In this document: positions 1 to 10,400 of the stretch, in pieces | How positions within the stretch are numbered: position 1 is the stretch's first letter | How the letters are laid out: each line of letters starts with the position of its first letter | DNA from: Gemmatimonadales bacterium | GTDB taxonomy: Bacteria > Gemmatimonadota > Gemmatimonadetes > Longimicrobiales > Gaopeijiaceae | Reading direction: 5' to 3' | Length of the DNA: 39,698 bases | Assembly: GCA_020344755.1 (NCBI GenBank) | Contig: CP070829.1 | Coordinates: forward strand, 1,283,257 to 1,322,954 | Made by a program: the position numbers and the translations under genes | Notes under the pieces: model-generated | The model's input: only the letters and a program-made list of their open reading frames with translations | Databases searched by the model: none | Told to the model about the DNA's origin: nothing

Positions 1-2301
1 AACATCCTGCTGCACGACGGCCGTCCGGTGGTGGCGGACTTCGGGATCGCGGTGGCGATCAGCGCGGCGGGGGGTGGGCGCATGACGGAGACCGGGCTGA
101 GCCTGGGCACGCCCCACTACATGAGCCCGGAGCAGGCGTCGGCGGATCGGGACCTGTCGGCGCGCTCCGACATCTACTCGCTGGGCTGTGTGCTGTACGA
201 GATGATCGCGGGGCAGCCGCCGCACACGGGCCCGAGCGCCCAGAGCGTGCTGGTGCGGATCCTGACGGAGAGCCCGCGGCCACTGACGGAGATGCGGCAC
301 ACAGTGCCGCCGCACGTGGCGGCGGTGGCGGCGAAGGCCATCGAGAAGCTGCCGGCGGACCGGTTCGACACTGCGAAGGAGTTCGTGCAGGCGCTGGGGG
401 ACGAGACGTTCACGTACCGCACGCTCGCGCGTCCCGCGGCGGCGCAGCCCGCCGCCGACCCGACCCCGTCGGGCGCGGTCGCCGCCACCGGAGCTGCCCT
501 CCCTTGGCGCTCGGACCGCCGCTTCCTGGCCACGGCCGCTTTAGCCGTCGTCCTCGGGGCCGCGGCCCTCGCGGGGTTGGGGCGGCAGGAAACCCCGCTC
601 GAGCCCGCTACCCGGGCACTCCTCGACCTCGACGGCGTCCCGGTCGACGGGTTCAACCAGGTCCACATCTCACCGGATGGGCGGTGGCTCGCGACGGTGG
701 CCCGCGTCGACGGGCTCAGGGGGATCTGGATCCGGAGAGCGGAAGAGCCCGAGTTCCGTCTGCTCCTGGACGAGGGAGATCCCACGCAGCTGGCCTTCTC
801 GCCCGGGAGCGACTGGCTCGCGTACACGTCGAGCCAATCGCTGATGAAGGTCGCGCTCACCGGAGGTGCGCCCCGGACCCTCATGCCCGCGAACCCGGAG
901 ATCGCGGCTCCGATCATGACGGCGTGGAGCGACGACGGGTCGATCTACCTCACTGCGCCGGACGGGGTCTTCCGGGTGCCTGAGAACGGTGGTGAACCGA
1001 CCCGTCTGATCGACGGTGTGTGGAACAGCCCCGAGGCGCTGCCCGACGGACGGGGGCTGCTCATCGCGGACATCGGTGCCGAGTCCATCCACTACCTCGC
1101 GCCGGGCGCCGACTCGACCCGAGAGGTGATCGTGGGGGGGCTCGCACCGCGATACGTAGAGACGGGCCACCTGCTGTACCTCGATCCGCAGGGTGGGTTG
1201 TGGGCCGCCCCCTTCGACGTCGACCGCGGTGAGGTCACGGGGGAGGTCACGCCGATTCTCGACGACGTGAGCCTACTGCTGAGCCGCTTCGGTCGGGTAT
1301 CCGTGTCCCGCAAAGGCACGGCCGTCTTGGGTGTGGGAGAACTTTCGAACGCCACCGAACTGTCCCCGTCCGAGTTGCATGTCGTGACCCTCGACGGAGA
1401 GGAGCGTACGCTGCCGTTGTCTCCCCGTCCGCTGGAGGGGCTCCGGTGGTCGCCGGACGGCGAGTGGGTCGCCTTCTCGGGAATGGAGCCGATTGGTGGC
1501 GTCCCCACGAACTTCCCGATGATCTTCGTCTACAACACGGTGGTCCAGACCACACCCCGGCGGATCACCTACGAAGGGGGCAACTGGGAGCCGCTCTGGT
1601 CGCCGGACGGAACGAGACTGGTCTTCGCCTCAGAGCGAGAAGGTGCCGCGAGTCGTGATCTCTTCGTCGTCAGCGTAGTCGAGGACGACCCGCCGGAGCC
1701 GATCCTGCCCGGCGTGCCCGGTAGGCAGTGGCCGAGCCAGTGGCTGGACGGCGACCTCCTGCTCTTCAATTCCGGCCAGGGCCCGAACCGGAATGGATCC
1801 TGGACGATGCAGGTCGGCGACAGCGCCTCCGCCGAGCCGTATCTCGAGGCCGAGACCAATCGTTTGAATGCCAACGTCGCACCTCAGGGCGACCTCGCGG
1901 CCTACGAATCCAACGAGTCGGGCGTGGGAAACGTCTACGTGCGGAGCTTTCCGGAGCCCCGGCAGCAGACCATCGTGTCGACGGGAGGGGGTGTCGAGCC
2001 GCGCTGGTCGCCCGACGGCAACACCATCTACTTCTGGAAACCCTCGGACCCGGAGCCGGACACGCTCTTCGCGGCACGTGTCCAGCGCGATCCCTTTGCG
2101 GTGCTCTCCACCGACGTCGTGCTCGCCGGGCACTACCGGTCCACCGAGTGGGATCTCCACCCCGACGGCGATCGGTTCATCGTACCCAGAGTCACGAGGG
2201 TCAACCTGGGCGAACGCGAAGGGGGAGCGGCTTCGCCTCGGCACTACATCGTCACCAACTGGTTCACGGAACTCCTGGCCGCGTTGGGGGAGGGCAACTG
2301 A
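1..2301 (+). CDS. Ser/Thr protein kinase with C-terminal PD40 beta-propeller (5'-truncated by window edge)
   Basis: The reading frame is open from base 1, so the gene begins outside the window. The first visible residues, NILLHDG, follow the catalytic loop of a PknB-type kinase. The DFG motif is at codons 13-15, a GTPHYMSPEQ activation-segment end follows, and the kinase fold ends near codon 140. An Ala/Pro linker leads to one membrane helix (about codons 174-190). The rest is a propeller of PD40/TolB-like blades, with repeated SPDG-type motifs such as RWSPDGEWVAFSG and EPRWSPDGNTIYFW. This is a membrane receptor-like kinase with a cytoplasmic kinase and an extracytoplasmic propeller. The visible kinase part is almost the same as that of the gene at 4999, pointing to recent duplication. 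The stop lies one base before the next start. The ligand is unknown. Confidence 0.93.
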   Translation, partial: NILLHDGRPVVADFGIAVAISAAGGGRMTETGLSLGTPHYMSPEQASADRDLSARSDIYSLGCVLYEMIAGQPPHTGPSAQSVLVRILTESPRPLTEMRHTVPPHVAAVAAKAIEKLPADRFDTAKEFVQALGDETFTYRTLARPAAAQPAADPTPSGAVAATGAALPWRSDRRFLATAALAVVLGAAALAGLGRQETPLEPATRALLDLDGVPVDGFNQVHISPDGRWLATVARVDGLRGIWIRRAEEPEFRLLLDEGDPTQLAFSPGSDWLAYTSSQSLMKVALTGGAPRTLMPANPEIAAPIMTAWSDDGSIYLTAPDGVFRVPENGGEPTRLIDGVWNSPEALPDGRGLLIADIGAESIHYLAPGADSTREVIVGGLAPRYVETGHLLYLDPQGGLWAAPFDVDRGEVTGEVTPILDDVSLLLSRFGRVSVSRKGTAVLGVGELSNATELSPSELHVVTLDGEERTLPLSPRPLEGLRWSPDGEWVAFSGMEPIGGVPTNFPMIFVYNTVVQTTPRRITYEGGNWEPLWSPDGTRLVFASEREGAASRDLFVVSVVEDDPPEPILPGVPGRQWPSQWLDGDLLLFNSGQGPNRNGSWTMQVGDSASAEPYLEAETNRLNANVAPQGDLAAYESNESGVGNVYVRSFPEPRQQTIVSTGGGVEPRWSPDGNTIYFWKPSDPEPDTLFAARVQRDPFAVLSTDVVLAGHYRSTEWDLHPDGDRFIVPRVTRVNLGEREGGAASPRHYIVTNWFTELLAALGEGN

Positions 2302-2302
2302 C

Positions 2303-5002
2303 ATGACCGACACCTTCGACCGTCTGAACGAAGCCCTCGCGGGCCGCTACGAGATCGAGCGCGAGCTCGGCGAAGGCGGCATGGCCAAGGTCTACCTGGC
2401 CAAGGACCTGAAGCACAACCGCAACGTCGCGCTCAAGGTGCTCAAGCCCGAGCTCGCGGCGGTGGTGGGCGCGGAGCGCTTCCTCGCCGAGATCGAGACG
2501 ACGGCGAACCTGCAGCACCCGCACATCCTGCCGCTCTTCGACTCGGGCGAGGCCGACGGCTTCCTCTTCTACGTCATGCCGTACGTGGAAGGCGAGACGC
2601 TGGCGGACCGGGTCAAGCGCGAACGCCAGCTCCCCGTCGACGAGGCGCTGGGGATCGCCACGGCCGTGGCCAACGCGCTGAACGCGGCGCACGAACGGGG
2701 CATCGTCCATCGGGACATCAAGCCGGGGAACATCCTGCTCAGCAGCGGGCAACCGCTGGTGGCCGATTTCGGGATCTCCATCGCCGTGGGCGCCGCCAGC
2801 GGAAGCCGCCTGACGGAGACGGGCCTCAGCGTCGGGACGCCGTACTACATGTCGCCCGAGCAGGCGACGGGCGACCAGGCCGTCGGGCCCGCCAGCGACA
2901 CCTTCGCGCTGGCGTGCGTCCTGTACGAGATGCTCGTCGGTGAGCCGCCCTATCCAGGCGCCACGGCACAGGCGGTGTTGGGGAAGATCATCCAGGGAGC
3001 GCCCGTCTCCGCCACGGCGATTCGCAAGTCGATCCCGGCCAATGTCGACGCCGCCATCCGGCGCGCCCTCGAGAAGATCCCCGCCGACCGCTTCACCGAC
3101 GCGAGGGGTTTTGCCAAGGCGCTCGCGGATCCCGCGTTCCGCCACGGCGAGGACGGGCAAGCCGCGGCGGCCGACGCCTCGGGTACCAATCGGCGCTGGC
3201 GCGCCACTGCGGCCGTTGCGTCGCTCATTGCGGTCGGCTCGCTGGCTGCGCTGGCGGTGGTGGCCACCCGTTCCGCTCCCGACCCCGTCACGCGCTCCTA
3301 CCTGGGCTTCCCTGAGGGCGAAGAGCCGTTGACCCCCTTAGCCGGGACGTTCGCGCTGTCACCGGACGGATCGATGCTGGCGTACATCTCGGGCGAGCTT
3401 GGAGGCGCCGGGGAAAGCTCGATCTGGATCAAGGAGCGGGACGCGCTGCACGCGCGCCCGCTGGCCGGTGCGACAGGCGCCTTCGCCCCGGTCTTCTCGC
3501 CCGACGGAGCCGAGCTCGCCTTCATCCAGAACGGCGAACTCAAGAAGATGCCGGTGGCAGGCGGGGCGTCCATCACGCTCTCCGACGACGTCAACACCGG
3601 CCTCCCTGGGCTCGCGTGGCTGGATGACGAATCCATCGTCTTCAACGCCACCAACTGGCAGCTCCATCGGGTGCCGTCGAGCGGCGGCCCCATCGACACG
3701 CTCATCGTCCATGGCGAGCACGACGCGCTGGACCGAGGGGGGATGGCGTGGCCTTCGGGCCTGCCGGGCGCCCGTGGCGTCCTCTTCGGAGCCTGCAGTT
3801 CCGGGTGCGCATCCGTCGGCTTCTACGTTTTGGACCTGCGGTCCGGCGAAGTCAGCGGTCTCGTCGAGGGTGCGGGCCGGGGCTTCTACGCGCCGACGGG
3901 GCATCTCGTGTACGTCCGTGGTGAAGACGGTGCCGTCTTCGCGGCGCCGTTCGACCTGGAGGCGCTGACCCTCACCGGTCCGGCGATTCCCGTTCTGGAG
4001 GGAGTGGGAACGTGGCTCGGAGCCGGCGCGGACATCACGATGTCGGGGAGTGGGGATCTCGTGTATCTGGAGGGCAGCTCCGACTCACGGTCCGTAAGCC
4101 GCTCCCTCATGTGGGTGTCTCCCGACGGTGAGGAGCCGGTGGACACGACCTGGCGCGGGCAGTTCGACGGAGTCGCGCTCTCACCGAACGGACGCACCAT
4201 CGCCGTGGGTGTCGTCGATGCCGACCGCACCGACATCTGGCTGAAGACGGAGTCCGCGCCGCCCGTGCGCCTCACCTTCGGGGGCCAGGCGAACGTCCGT
4301 CCGGTCTGGCATCCCGACGGGGAGGTCGTCGGCTTCATTTCGTCGCGTGGCGGGAACAATGATCTGTGGATGAAGCGCGCGGACCTTTCGGACAACGCGC
4401 AGCTCCTCCTGGATCTCGAAGATCCGATCGCCACGGCCACCTGGTCGCCGGACGGCGAGTGGGTGGTCGCTCGCGTGAGCTCAGGGGACCTGTGGGCGAT
4501 CCGGCCCGGGCTGGACAGTGTTCCCACGGCCATCGCGGCGGAACCGGGTGCGTGGGAGATGGGCCCGGCGATCTCGCCCGACGGACAGTGGATCGCGTAC
4601 AACTCGGACGCGGACGGGACGCACCAGGTCTACGTGAGGCCCTTTCCCGGCGCGGCCACCGGCGCCCAGCGGCAGGTTTCCACGGAAGGCGCGCGCAACC
4701 CGCGCTGGTCCGCGGACGGGACGCGGATCTTCTACGAGATCGACGGCAGCGACGACATCGGCGTCGCGCAGGTCACCCTCGAACCGACGTTCGCTCCGGG
4801 CGCGAGGAGCACCTTCCTCACGTCCACGATGGGCCGCTTCAGGACCACACCGACTCACGCCAATTACACCCCCCACCCCGACGGGTCCCGCGTCCTTCGC
4901 GTCGCCAATGCCTCGGCCCGGGATGGTGAACGGGCCGGCGCGCTCGTCTACGTGCAGAACTGGATCAGCGCTCTGGCAGAGCAGCTGGGAGTGAACCGAT
5001 GA
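2303..5002 (+). CDS. Ser/Thr protein kinase with transmembrane helix and PD40 beta-propeller
   Basis: This is a complete 899-residue receptor-like kinase. The Gly-rich loop is GEGGMAKVY, the ATP-binding lysine is K45 (VALKV), the catalytic loop is HRDIKPGN with D138, DFG is at 155-157 and MSPEQ at 183-187. All key kinase residues are present, so it should be active. A single helix near residues 310-328 leads into a C-terminal propeller with PD40 motifs such as FSPDGAELAF, WSPDGEWVVAR and ISPDGQWIAYNSD. The frame is open further upstream, but ATG 2303 gives the canonical MTDTFDRLNEALAGRYEIE start and lies one base after the previous stop. Its own stop overlaps the next start (ATGA), so the kinases are probably co-transcribed and translationally coupled. 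The propeller may sense envelope ligands; that is an inference. Confidence 0.95.
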   Translation: MTDTFDRLNEALAGRYEIERELGEGGMAKVYLAKDLKHNRNVALKVLKPELAAVVGAERFLAEIETTANLQHPHILPLFDSGEADGFLFYVMPYVEGETLADRVKRERQLPVDEALGIATAVANALNAAHERGIVHRDIKPGNILLSSGQPLVADFGISIAVGAASGSRLTETGLSVGTPYYMSPEQATGDQAVGPASDTFALACVLYEMLVGEPPYPGATAQAVLGKIIQGAPVSATAIRKSIPANVDAAIRRALEKIPADRFTDARGFAKALADPAFRHGEDGQAAAADASGTNRRWRATAAVASLIAVGSLAALAVVATRSAPDPVTRSYLGFPEGEEPLTPLAGTFALSPDGSMLAYISGELGGAGESSIWIKERDALHARPLAGATGAFAPVFSPDGAELAFIQNGELKKMPVAGGASITLSDDVNTGLPGLAWLDDESIVFNATNWQLHRVPSSGGPIDTLIVHGEHDALDRGGMAWPSGLPGARGVLFGACSSGCASVGFYVLDLRSGEVSGLVEGAGRGFYAPTGHLVYVRGEDGAVFAAPFDLEALTLTGPAIPVLEGVGTWLGAGADITMSGSGDLVYLEGSSDSRSVSRSLMWVSPDGEEPVDTTWRGQFDGVALSPNGRTIAVGVVDADRTDIWLKTESAPPVRLTFGGQANVRPVWHPDGEVVGFISSRGGNNDLWMKRADLSDNAQLLLDLEDPIATATWSPDGEWVVARVSSGDLWAIRPGLDSVPTAIAAEPGAWEMGPAISPDGQWIAYNSDADGTHQVYVRPFPGAATGAQRQVSTEGARNPRWSADGTRIFYEIDGSDDIGVAQVTLEPTFAPGARSTFLTSTMGRFRTTPTHANYTPHPDGSRVLRVANASARDGERAGALVYVQNWISALAEQLGVNR

Positions 5003-6018
5003 CCGACGGCCACACCGGCCGCCTGGAAGCGGCGCTGGACGGCAAGTACCGGATCGAGCGGAAGCTGGGCGAGGGTGGGATGGCGTCGGTGTACCTGGCC
5101 GAGGACATCAAGCACGAGCGCAAGGTGGCGCTGAAGATCCTGAGGCCGGAACTGGCCGCGGTGATCGGTGCGGAGCGATTCCTCACGGAGATCAAGACCA
5201 CCGCAAACCTGCAGCACCCCCACATCCTGGCGCTCTTCGACTCCGGCGAGGCCGACGGGTACCTGTACTACGTCATGCCCTACATCGAGGGCGAGACGCT
5301 GGAGGAACGCATCGACCGGGAAGGGCAGCTGGGGGTGGAGGAGGCGGTACGCATCGCCCGGGACGTGGCGGACGCACTGGACTACGCCCACCGCAACGAC
5401 ATCATCCACCGGGACATCAAGCCGGCCAACATCCTGCTCCACGACGGCAGGCCGGTGGTGGCGGACTTCGGCATCGCGCTGGCCATTTCGGCGGCGGGCG
5501 GCGGCCGGATGACGGAGACGGGCCTGAGCCTGGGTACGCCCCACTACATGAGCCCGGAGCAGGCCAGCGCGGACCGGGACCTCTCGGCCCGCTCCGACGT
5601 CTACAGCCTGGGCTGCGTGCTGTACGAGATGCTGGCCGGCCAGCCGCCGCACACGGGCCCGTCGGCCCAGAGCATCCTGGTGCGGATCCTCACGGAGGAT
5701 CCCCGGGACGTGACGGAGCTGCGGCGCACGGTGCCGCCGCACATCGCGGCCACGGTGATGAAGTCCATCGAAAAGCTGCCGGCGGACCGGTTCGACACGG
5801 CGCGGCAGTTCGTTGACGCGCTGGCGGACCGGGGCTTCACCCATACGGTGGTGCCCCGGGCGGCGGCCACGGGCGCGGCGGCGGGCATCCCGAAGGTGGA
5901 CGCGTGGACCTGTCTCCGAACGGTTCCTGGATGGCCTACGCTTCCGACGAATCTGGAAGAGCCGAGGTCTATGTCCGCTCGTTTCCTGACGGCGACCGCC
6001 CGGCGGCCATTTCGGTGA
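4999..6018 (+). CDS. Ser/Thr protein kinase, propeller lost by internal deletion and frameshift
   Basis: The start overlaps the previous stop (ATGA at 4999-5002). Residues 1 to about 285 form a complete PknB-type kinase domain: GEGGMASVY loop, K46, HRDIKPAN with D139, DFG 156-158 and MSPEQ. After the kinase, family members have a linker, a membrane helix and about 450 propeller residues. Here the reading frame runs out of homology near nt 5890 (after the IPKVDAW stretch) and ends at 6018 with an unrelated tail. The family C-terminus reappears in a different frame from 5904. The product would be a 339-residue soluble kinase without membrane anchor or sensor. Its kinase part closely matches the gene at position 1, so an unequal exchange between tandem copies is a plausible cause. 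It may still be active as a soluble kinase, or it may be decaying. Confidence 0.85.
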   Translation: MTDGHTGRLEAALDGKYRIERKLGEGGMASVYLAEDIKHERKVALKILRPELAAVIGAERFLTEIKTTANLQHPHILALFDSGEADGYLYYVMPYIEGETLEERIDREGQLGVEEAVRIARDVADALDYAHRNDIIHRDIKPANILLHDGRPVVADFGIALAISAAGGGRMTETGLSLGTPHYMSPEQASADRDLSARSDVYSLGCVLYEMLAGQPPHTGPSAQSILVRILTEDPRDVTELRRTVPPHIAATVMKSIEKLPADRFDTARQFVDALADRGFTHTVVPRAAATGAAAGIPKVDAWTCLRTVPGWPTLPTNLEEPRSMSARFLTATARRPFR

Positions 6019-6329
6019 CGGGCGGATGGTCGCCGCGCTGGGGTCCCTCGGGGACCGAGATCTTCTGGGTGGGGTCGGGGGGCTCCGTCATGCGGGCGGA
6101 ACTCGACATTCGCGACCGGGTCTCGGTGGCGAGCCGCGAGACGCTCTTTCAGGCCCAGCAGTTCGAACTCACGGTGGTGACGCCAATCACCGTCCCGGGC
6201 GTCGCCAGCTACCAGGTCGTGGAGAATGGCGAGCGGGTGCTCGCCGTGGCCGAGGCCGGTGGCATGGACGCCGACCGGAGAGTGCTCGTGCTGAACGTCT
6301 TCCAGGAATTGCGGGAGCGGAGCAATTGA
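5904..6329 (+). pseudogene. Detached C-terminal PD40 propeller fragment of the preceding kinase
   Basis: This fragment is read in a different frame from the kinase at 4999 and overlaps its out-of-frame tail. It encodes the last blades of the propeller: DLSPNGSWMAYASDESG, then EVYVRSFPDG, a WSPRWGPSGTEIF blade, and a family-type C-terminus ending LNVFQELRERSN. The same order of motifs closes the gene that ends at 2301 (SNESG, NVYVRSFPEP, EPRWSPDG). A GTG codon at 5904 opens the frame, but no convincing ribosome site precedes it, and a stand-alone propeller fragment of about 141 residues is unlikely to fold. It reads as the 3' remnant left after the deletion that truncated the kinase gene. Confidence 0.75.
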
Positions 6330-6349
6330 GGGGGGGCTCGCACGAGGGA

Positions 6350-6622
6350 TGCCTCGACCCGGTCCTGGAGGGCAGATACACCATGGACCGCCCGGTCCCT
6401 CGAGGTGATGGGGCGGCACTCCCCGTTCACCAGGCGGTCGGAGCGGGCCAACGGCTCTCACCGGGCCGGCGACGTGACCTTCTGCGGCGGGCGATCTCTT
6501 CTCATCGGATCCCGGACCGTCCTTCTCCACCGTTCGGTGGACGAGGACCTGCCGGAGCTGGTCTTGTGGAGGGGTGGACCGAGGAGCTGCGCCGGCGACC
6601 GACTCCGGGAGCGAACGCATGA
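6350..6622 (+). pseudogene. Probable remnant of a further kinase-propeller gene
   Basis: One open frame starts with CLDPVLEGRYTMDR, which resembles the first residues of the neighbouring kinases (LEAALDGKYRIER, ADLEGRYRIQH). It ends with LVEGWTEELRRRPTPGANA, which resembles their C-termini (VTNWFTELLAALGEGN, VQNWISALAEQLGVNR). Almost everything in between is missing, and what remains matches neither kinase nor propeller. Its stop overlaps the next ATG as TGATG does in coupled genes here (ATGA at 6619-6622), as expected if the following gene was once coupled to a full kinase. The matches are short, so chance similarity cannot be excluded. Confidence 0.35.
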
Positions 6623-7419
6623 CGAACACGGACCCGAACCCCGGAGCGGGGCACGGACTTTCCCGCCAGCTGGCGAACGTCGCGGTCCTGGTGCTGGTTC
6701 TCTGGGCCAACGGAGCGGCAGGCTCCGGTGCGCTGAGCGGGGAGTCCATCGGGCTCATCGCCAACCGGTACCGCTCCACCTTCCTGCCGGCCAACTGGGT
6801 CTTCGGCATCTGGAGCCTCATCTACCTCTGGCTGGTCCTGTTCACGGCGTACCAGGCCCTTCCCGGGCAGCGGAGGAACGAGACCCTGGCCCGCCTCGGT
6901 TGGGGGTGGGCGGTCAACGGCGCCCTGAACATCGCCTGGGTGGTGATCTTCTCCTTCTCCCTGTTCGGACCGGCGCTGGTGGTGATGCTGGCCCTGCTGG
7001 TGAACCTGATCTGGATCGGGGAGCGGGTGGGGTGGGGGCGGCGGAGCCTGGGGTGGCGAGACCGGATTCTCGTGGCCTGGCCCTTCGGCCTCTACCTGGC
7101 GTGGATCTCGGTGGCGGTCATCGCCAACACCTTCCAGTACCTGACCTACCTGGAGTGGGGCGGGTGGGGGATCAGCGCCGAGGCGTGGTCCGCCATCATG
7201 ATGATCGTGGCCACCGTCCTGTCCGCGTTCATGGTGCTGGCTCGGGGCCACTGGCTCTTTCCGGTGGTGTTCGCGTGGGCCTTCGTGGGGATCGCGGCCC
7301 GCTTCGACGACGTCCCTCTCATCGCGAACACGGCGTACGCCATGACGGGGGTCGGGTTCGGTGTGATGATCACGGGACTCCTCTGGCGCCGACGCCGGGA
7401 GGCGGATTCGCATGTCTGA
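6619..7419 (+). CDS. Tryptophan-rich multi-pass membrane protein, TspO/MBR-like
   Basis: This 266-residue protein has about seven or eight hydrophobic helices and many tryptophans. The stretch FLPANWVFGIWSLIYLWLVL is typical of proteins annotated as tryptophan-rich sensory proteins related to TspO/MBR, which bind porphyrins or steroids at the membrane in some bacteria. It is longer than the classical five-helix, roughly 160-residue TspO, so it belongs at best to the enlarged branch and its ligand is unknown. ATG 6619 is preferred over an upstream in-frame ATG (6574) because GGGAG lies about 7 bases before it and the upstream residues are poorly protein-like. It sits between kinase genes and its end overlaps the next start by 8 bases, suggesting co-expression with the kinase-STAND protein. 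Confidence 0.6.
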   Translation: MTNTDPNPGAGHGLSRQLANVAVLVLVLWANGAAGSGALSGESIGLIANRYRSTFLPANWVFGIWSLIYLWLVLFTAYQALPGQRRNETLARLGWGWAVNGALNIAWVVIFSFSLFGPALVVMLALLVNLIWIGERVGWGRRSLGWRDRILVAWPFGLYLAWISVAVIANTFQYLTYLEWGGWGISAEAWSAIMMIVATVLSAFMVLARGHWLFPVVFAWAFVGIAARFDDVPLIANTAYAMTGVGFGVMITGLLWRRRREADSHV

Positions 7420-10400
7420 GGGAATGGAAGCGCTGAACGCGGACCTCGAAGGCCGCTACCGGATCCAGCACGAGCTGGGGTCCGGTGGAATGGCCACGGT
7501 CTACCTGGCCGAGGACGTGCGGCACCAGCGGAAGGTGGCCATCAAGGTGCTGCGCCCGGAGCTGGCGGCGGCGGTGGGCGCAGAGCGCTTCCTTCGGGAG
7601 ATCACGACGACGGCCAATCTCCGCCATCCCCACATCCTCCCCCTCTACGACTCGGGGGAGGCAGGGGGCTCGCTCTACTACGTCATGCCCTACGTGGAAG
7701 GGGAATCCCTCCGCCAGCGACTGGACCGGGAGTCCCAGCTCCCGGTGGAGGAGGCGCTCCGCCTCGCGGACGAGATCGCCGACGCCCTGGAGTACGCCCA
7801 CGGCCGCGGGGTCGTGCACCGGGACATCAAGCCGGAGAACGTCCTCCTGGAGGAGGGCCGGGCGGTGGTGGCGGACTTCGGCATCGCCTCCGCCGTTTCC
7901 AGTGCCGGCGGTGAGAGGCTCACCCGGACCGGGACCACCCTGGGTACGCCCCACTACATGAGCCCCGAGCAGGCCGGGGGCGAGGAGACCGACGCCCGGA
8001 GCGATCTCTACTCCCTGGCCTGCGTGCTGTACGAGATGCTGGCGGGGCAGCCGCCCTTCACCGGGTCGTCGGCCATGGCGGTGATCTCGCGCCACCTGAC
8101 CGATCCGGTGCCGAATGTCACCACGGTGCGCCCCACGGTACCGGAACGGCTGAGGACGGTCGTGGAGCGGGCCCTGGCCAAGACCCCTGCCGATCGATTC
8201 CCGTCGATGGCGGAGTGGCGCCGGAGCGTGGCCGAGTCCGCGTCCGGGGCCCTGGACGCAGGGGCTGCGGAAGGTTCTGCGGAGCCGGAGCGCATCCACA
8301 AGGAGCCCCCCGCGCCCCCGACCGAGCTCATCGGTCGCGAGAGCCAGCTGGTGGGCGCGCTTGAGCAGCTCCATTCCGGGGTACGGGTGCTCACCCTCAC
8401 CGGCGTGGGCGGAACCGGCAAGACGCGCTTCGCCATCGAGCTCTTCCGCCGCTACCAGGCCGAGTGTCCCGGAGGTGCGGCCTTCGTGTCCCTCGCCTCG
8501 GTGACGGCCGAGGAGGAGGTCATGCCCACGATCTCCGCGGCCCTCGACATCGCCGAGGCCCATGGCCGCACGGCACTGGATGCTCTGGGGACGGTCCTGG
8601 GGGATCGGCACGTCCTCCTGGTGGTGGACAACTTCGAGCAGGTGGTGGAGGCGGCCGGTGCGGTGGCCTCCCTGGTGGCCCGCTGCCCGCGGATCCAGGT
8701 CGTGGTGACGAGCCGCCGCCCCCTCAAGATCGGCGCCGAGGTGGAGCTTCCCCTCCCACCCCTGGGTCTGCCCGACGAGGGAGAGACCGACGTGGAAGGG
8801 CTCCTGGAGTGCCCCTCGGTGGACCTCTTCGTGCAGCGGGCGCAGAAGGTGAAGCCGGGCTTCGAGCTCACCGCGGCGAATGCGGAGGCCGTCACCGGGA
8901 TCTGCCGCAGCCTGGACGGCCTGCCGCTGGCGCTGGAGCTTGCCGCGGCCCGGGTCCGGGTGCTGGAGCCCGCCGCCCTCCTCCAACGGCTCGATCACGC
9001 CCTGGACCTCCTCACCTCCGGGGACCGGGATCTGCCCCTCCGGCAGCGGACCCTCCGGGCCACCATCAGTTGGAGCTACTCCCTGCTGGAGCCCGAGGAG
9101 CAGCGGCTTCTCCGCTGGCTCTCCGCCTTCCACGAGGGATGGACCTTCGACGCCCTGGAAGAGGTCTGCTACCGCGCCGAAGACCGGTGGCGGTCACTGG
9201 ACGAGCTCGATTCGCTGGTGGAGAAGGGGCTGGTGCGGGTCGTGGGGGAGGGAGACCGGTACTCCCTCCTGGAGACGATCCGGGCCTTCGCCGCCGAACA
9301 GCTCCACGCGGGCGGCGAGGTGGAGTCCGCCCGGGACGCCCATGCCGCCTTCTTCCTGGAGTTCGCCCGGGGCGTGGACGCGGGGATCCAGGGATCCACC
9401 CAGCTGGACGCCATGGCCCGGGCCCGGGCGGAGAACGCGAATACCTTCTCGGCCCTGCAGTGGCTCCTCCTCAAGGCGCGAAACGGGGACGAGGACGCGG
9501 TGGAAGAGGGGATGCTCCTCTGTGGGTGGCTGGGTTGGTACTGGCACATCGTGGGACTCCACCTGGTGGCGGAGGATGCGGTGGACGCCCTCCTGGAGCT
9601 GGCCGAGGCTCGCGGGCAGGAACCGAGCCGGGGGCGGGCCTTGGCCCGGTTCACCAGCGGGATGGTGGCGGCCAACACCGGGGACATGCAGGGCGCCCTG
9701 GACGATTGGCGCGCCATGGCGAAGGACGGCGAGGCCATCGGGGACGACGCCATCCAGAGCTTCGGCCTGGGGGGGGCCGGCTACGCCTTGCTCGGGATGG
9801 GACGTCCGGCGGACGCGGCGCAGCCCCTGGACGAGGCCATCGTCCTGGCCGAGCGGGCGGGAAGCGCGTACCTGACGGGCCTCATGAAGACCATCATGGG
9901 AATGCAGCGGTTCATGGAAGGCGACGTCGACGGCGGCATCGCCCTCATCGAGGCGGCCCGCCGACTCCAGATTCCCAACGGCGACTTCGAGGGAGGAGGC
10001 ATGGCCCTGAGCTTCCTGGCGTCCATGACCTTCGCGAAGGGGGATCTTCCCGGGGCACTGGCCTTCTACCAGGAGTCGGAGGCGAGCTTCGCCACCGTGG
10101 GGGACAAGCCCGAGGTGGCCCGGGTCCAGTGCGAGATGGGCTATGCCGAGCTGGCGGGAGGGAGCCCTGCGGCCTCCCGGTGGACCTTCCAGCGGGCCCT
10201 GCGCACCTACGACGAAGTGGGGAGCCCCCGGGGGACCGGCCAGGCCCTCATGGGACTGGCCGCGGCGGAAGCCGCCATCGGGAACGCCGAGCGGGCCCTG
10301 GCCATCGCCGCGGCCGCCGAGGTGATGTCCAGCCGGGCCGGCGTGGTGGTGGAGCATCCCATGGCGCCCGGGGTGGCGGAACGAATCGAGGAGCTGAAAG

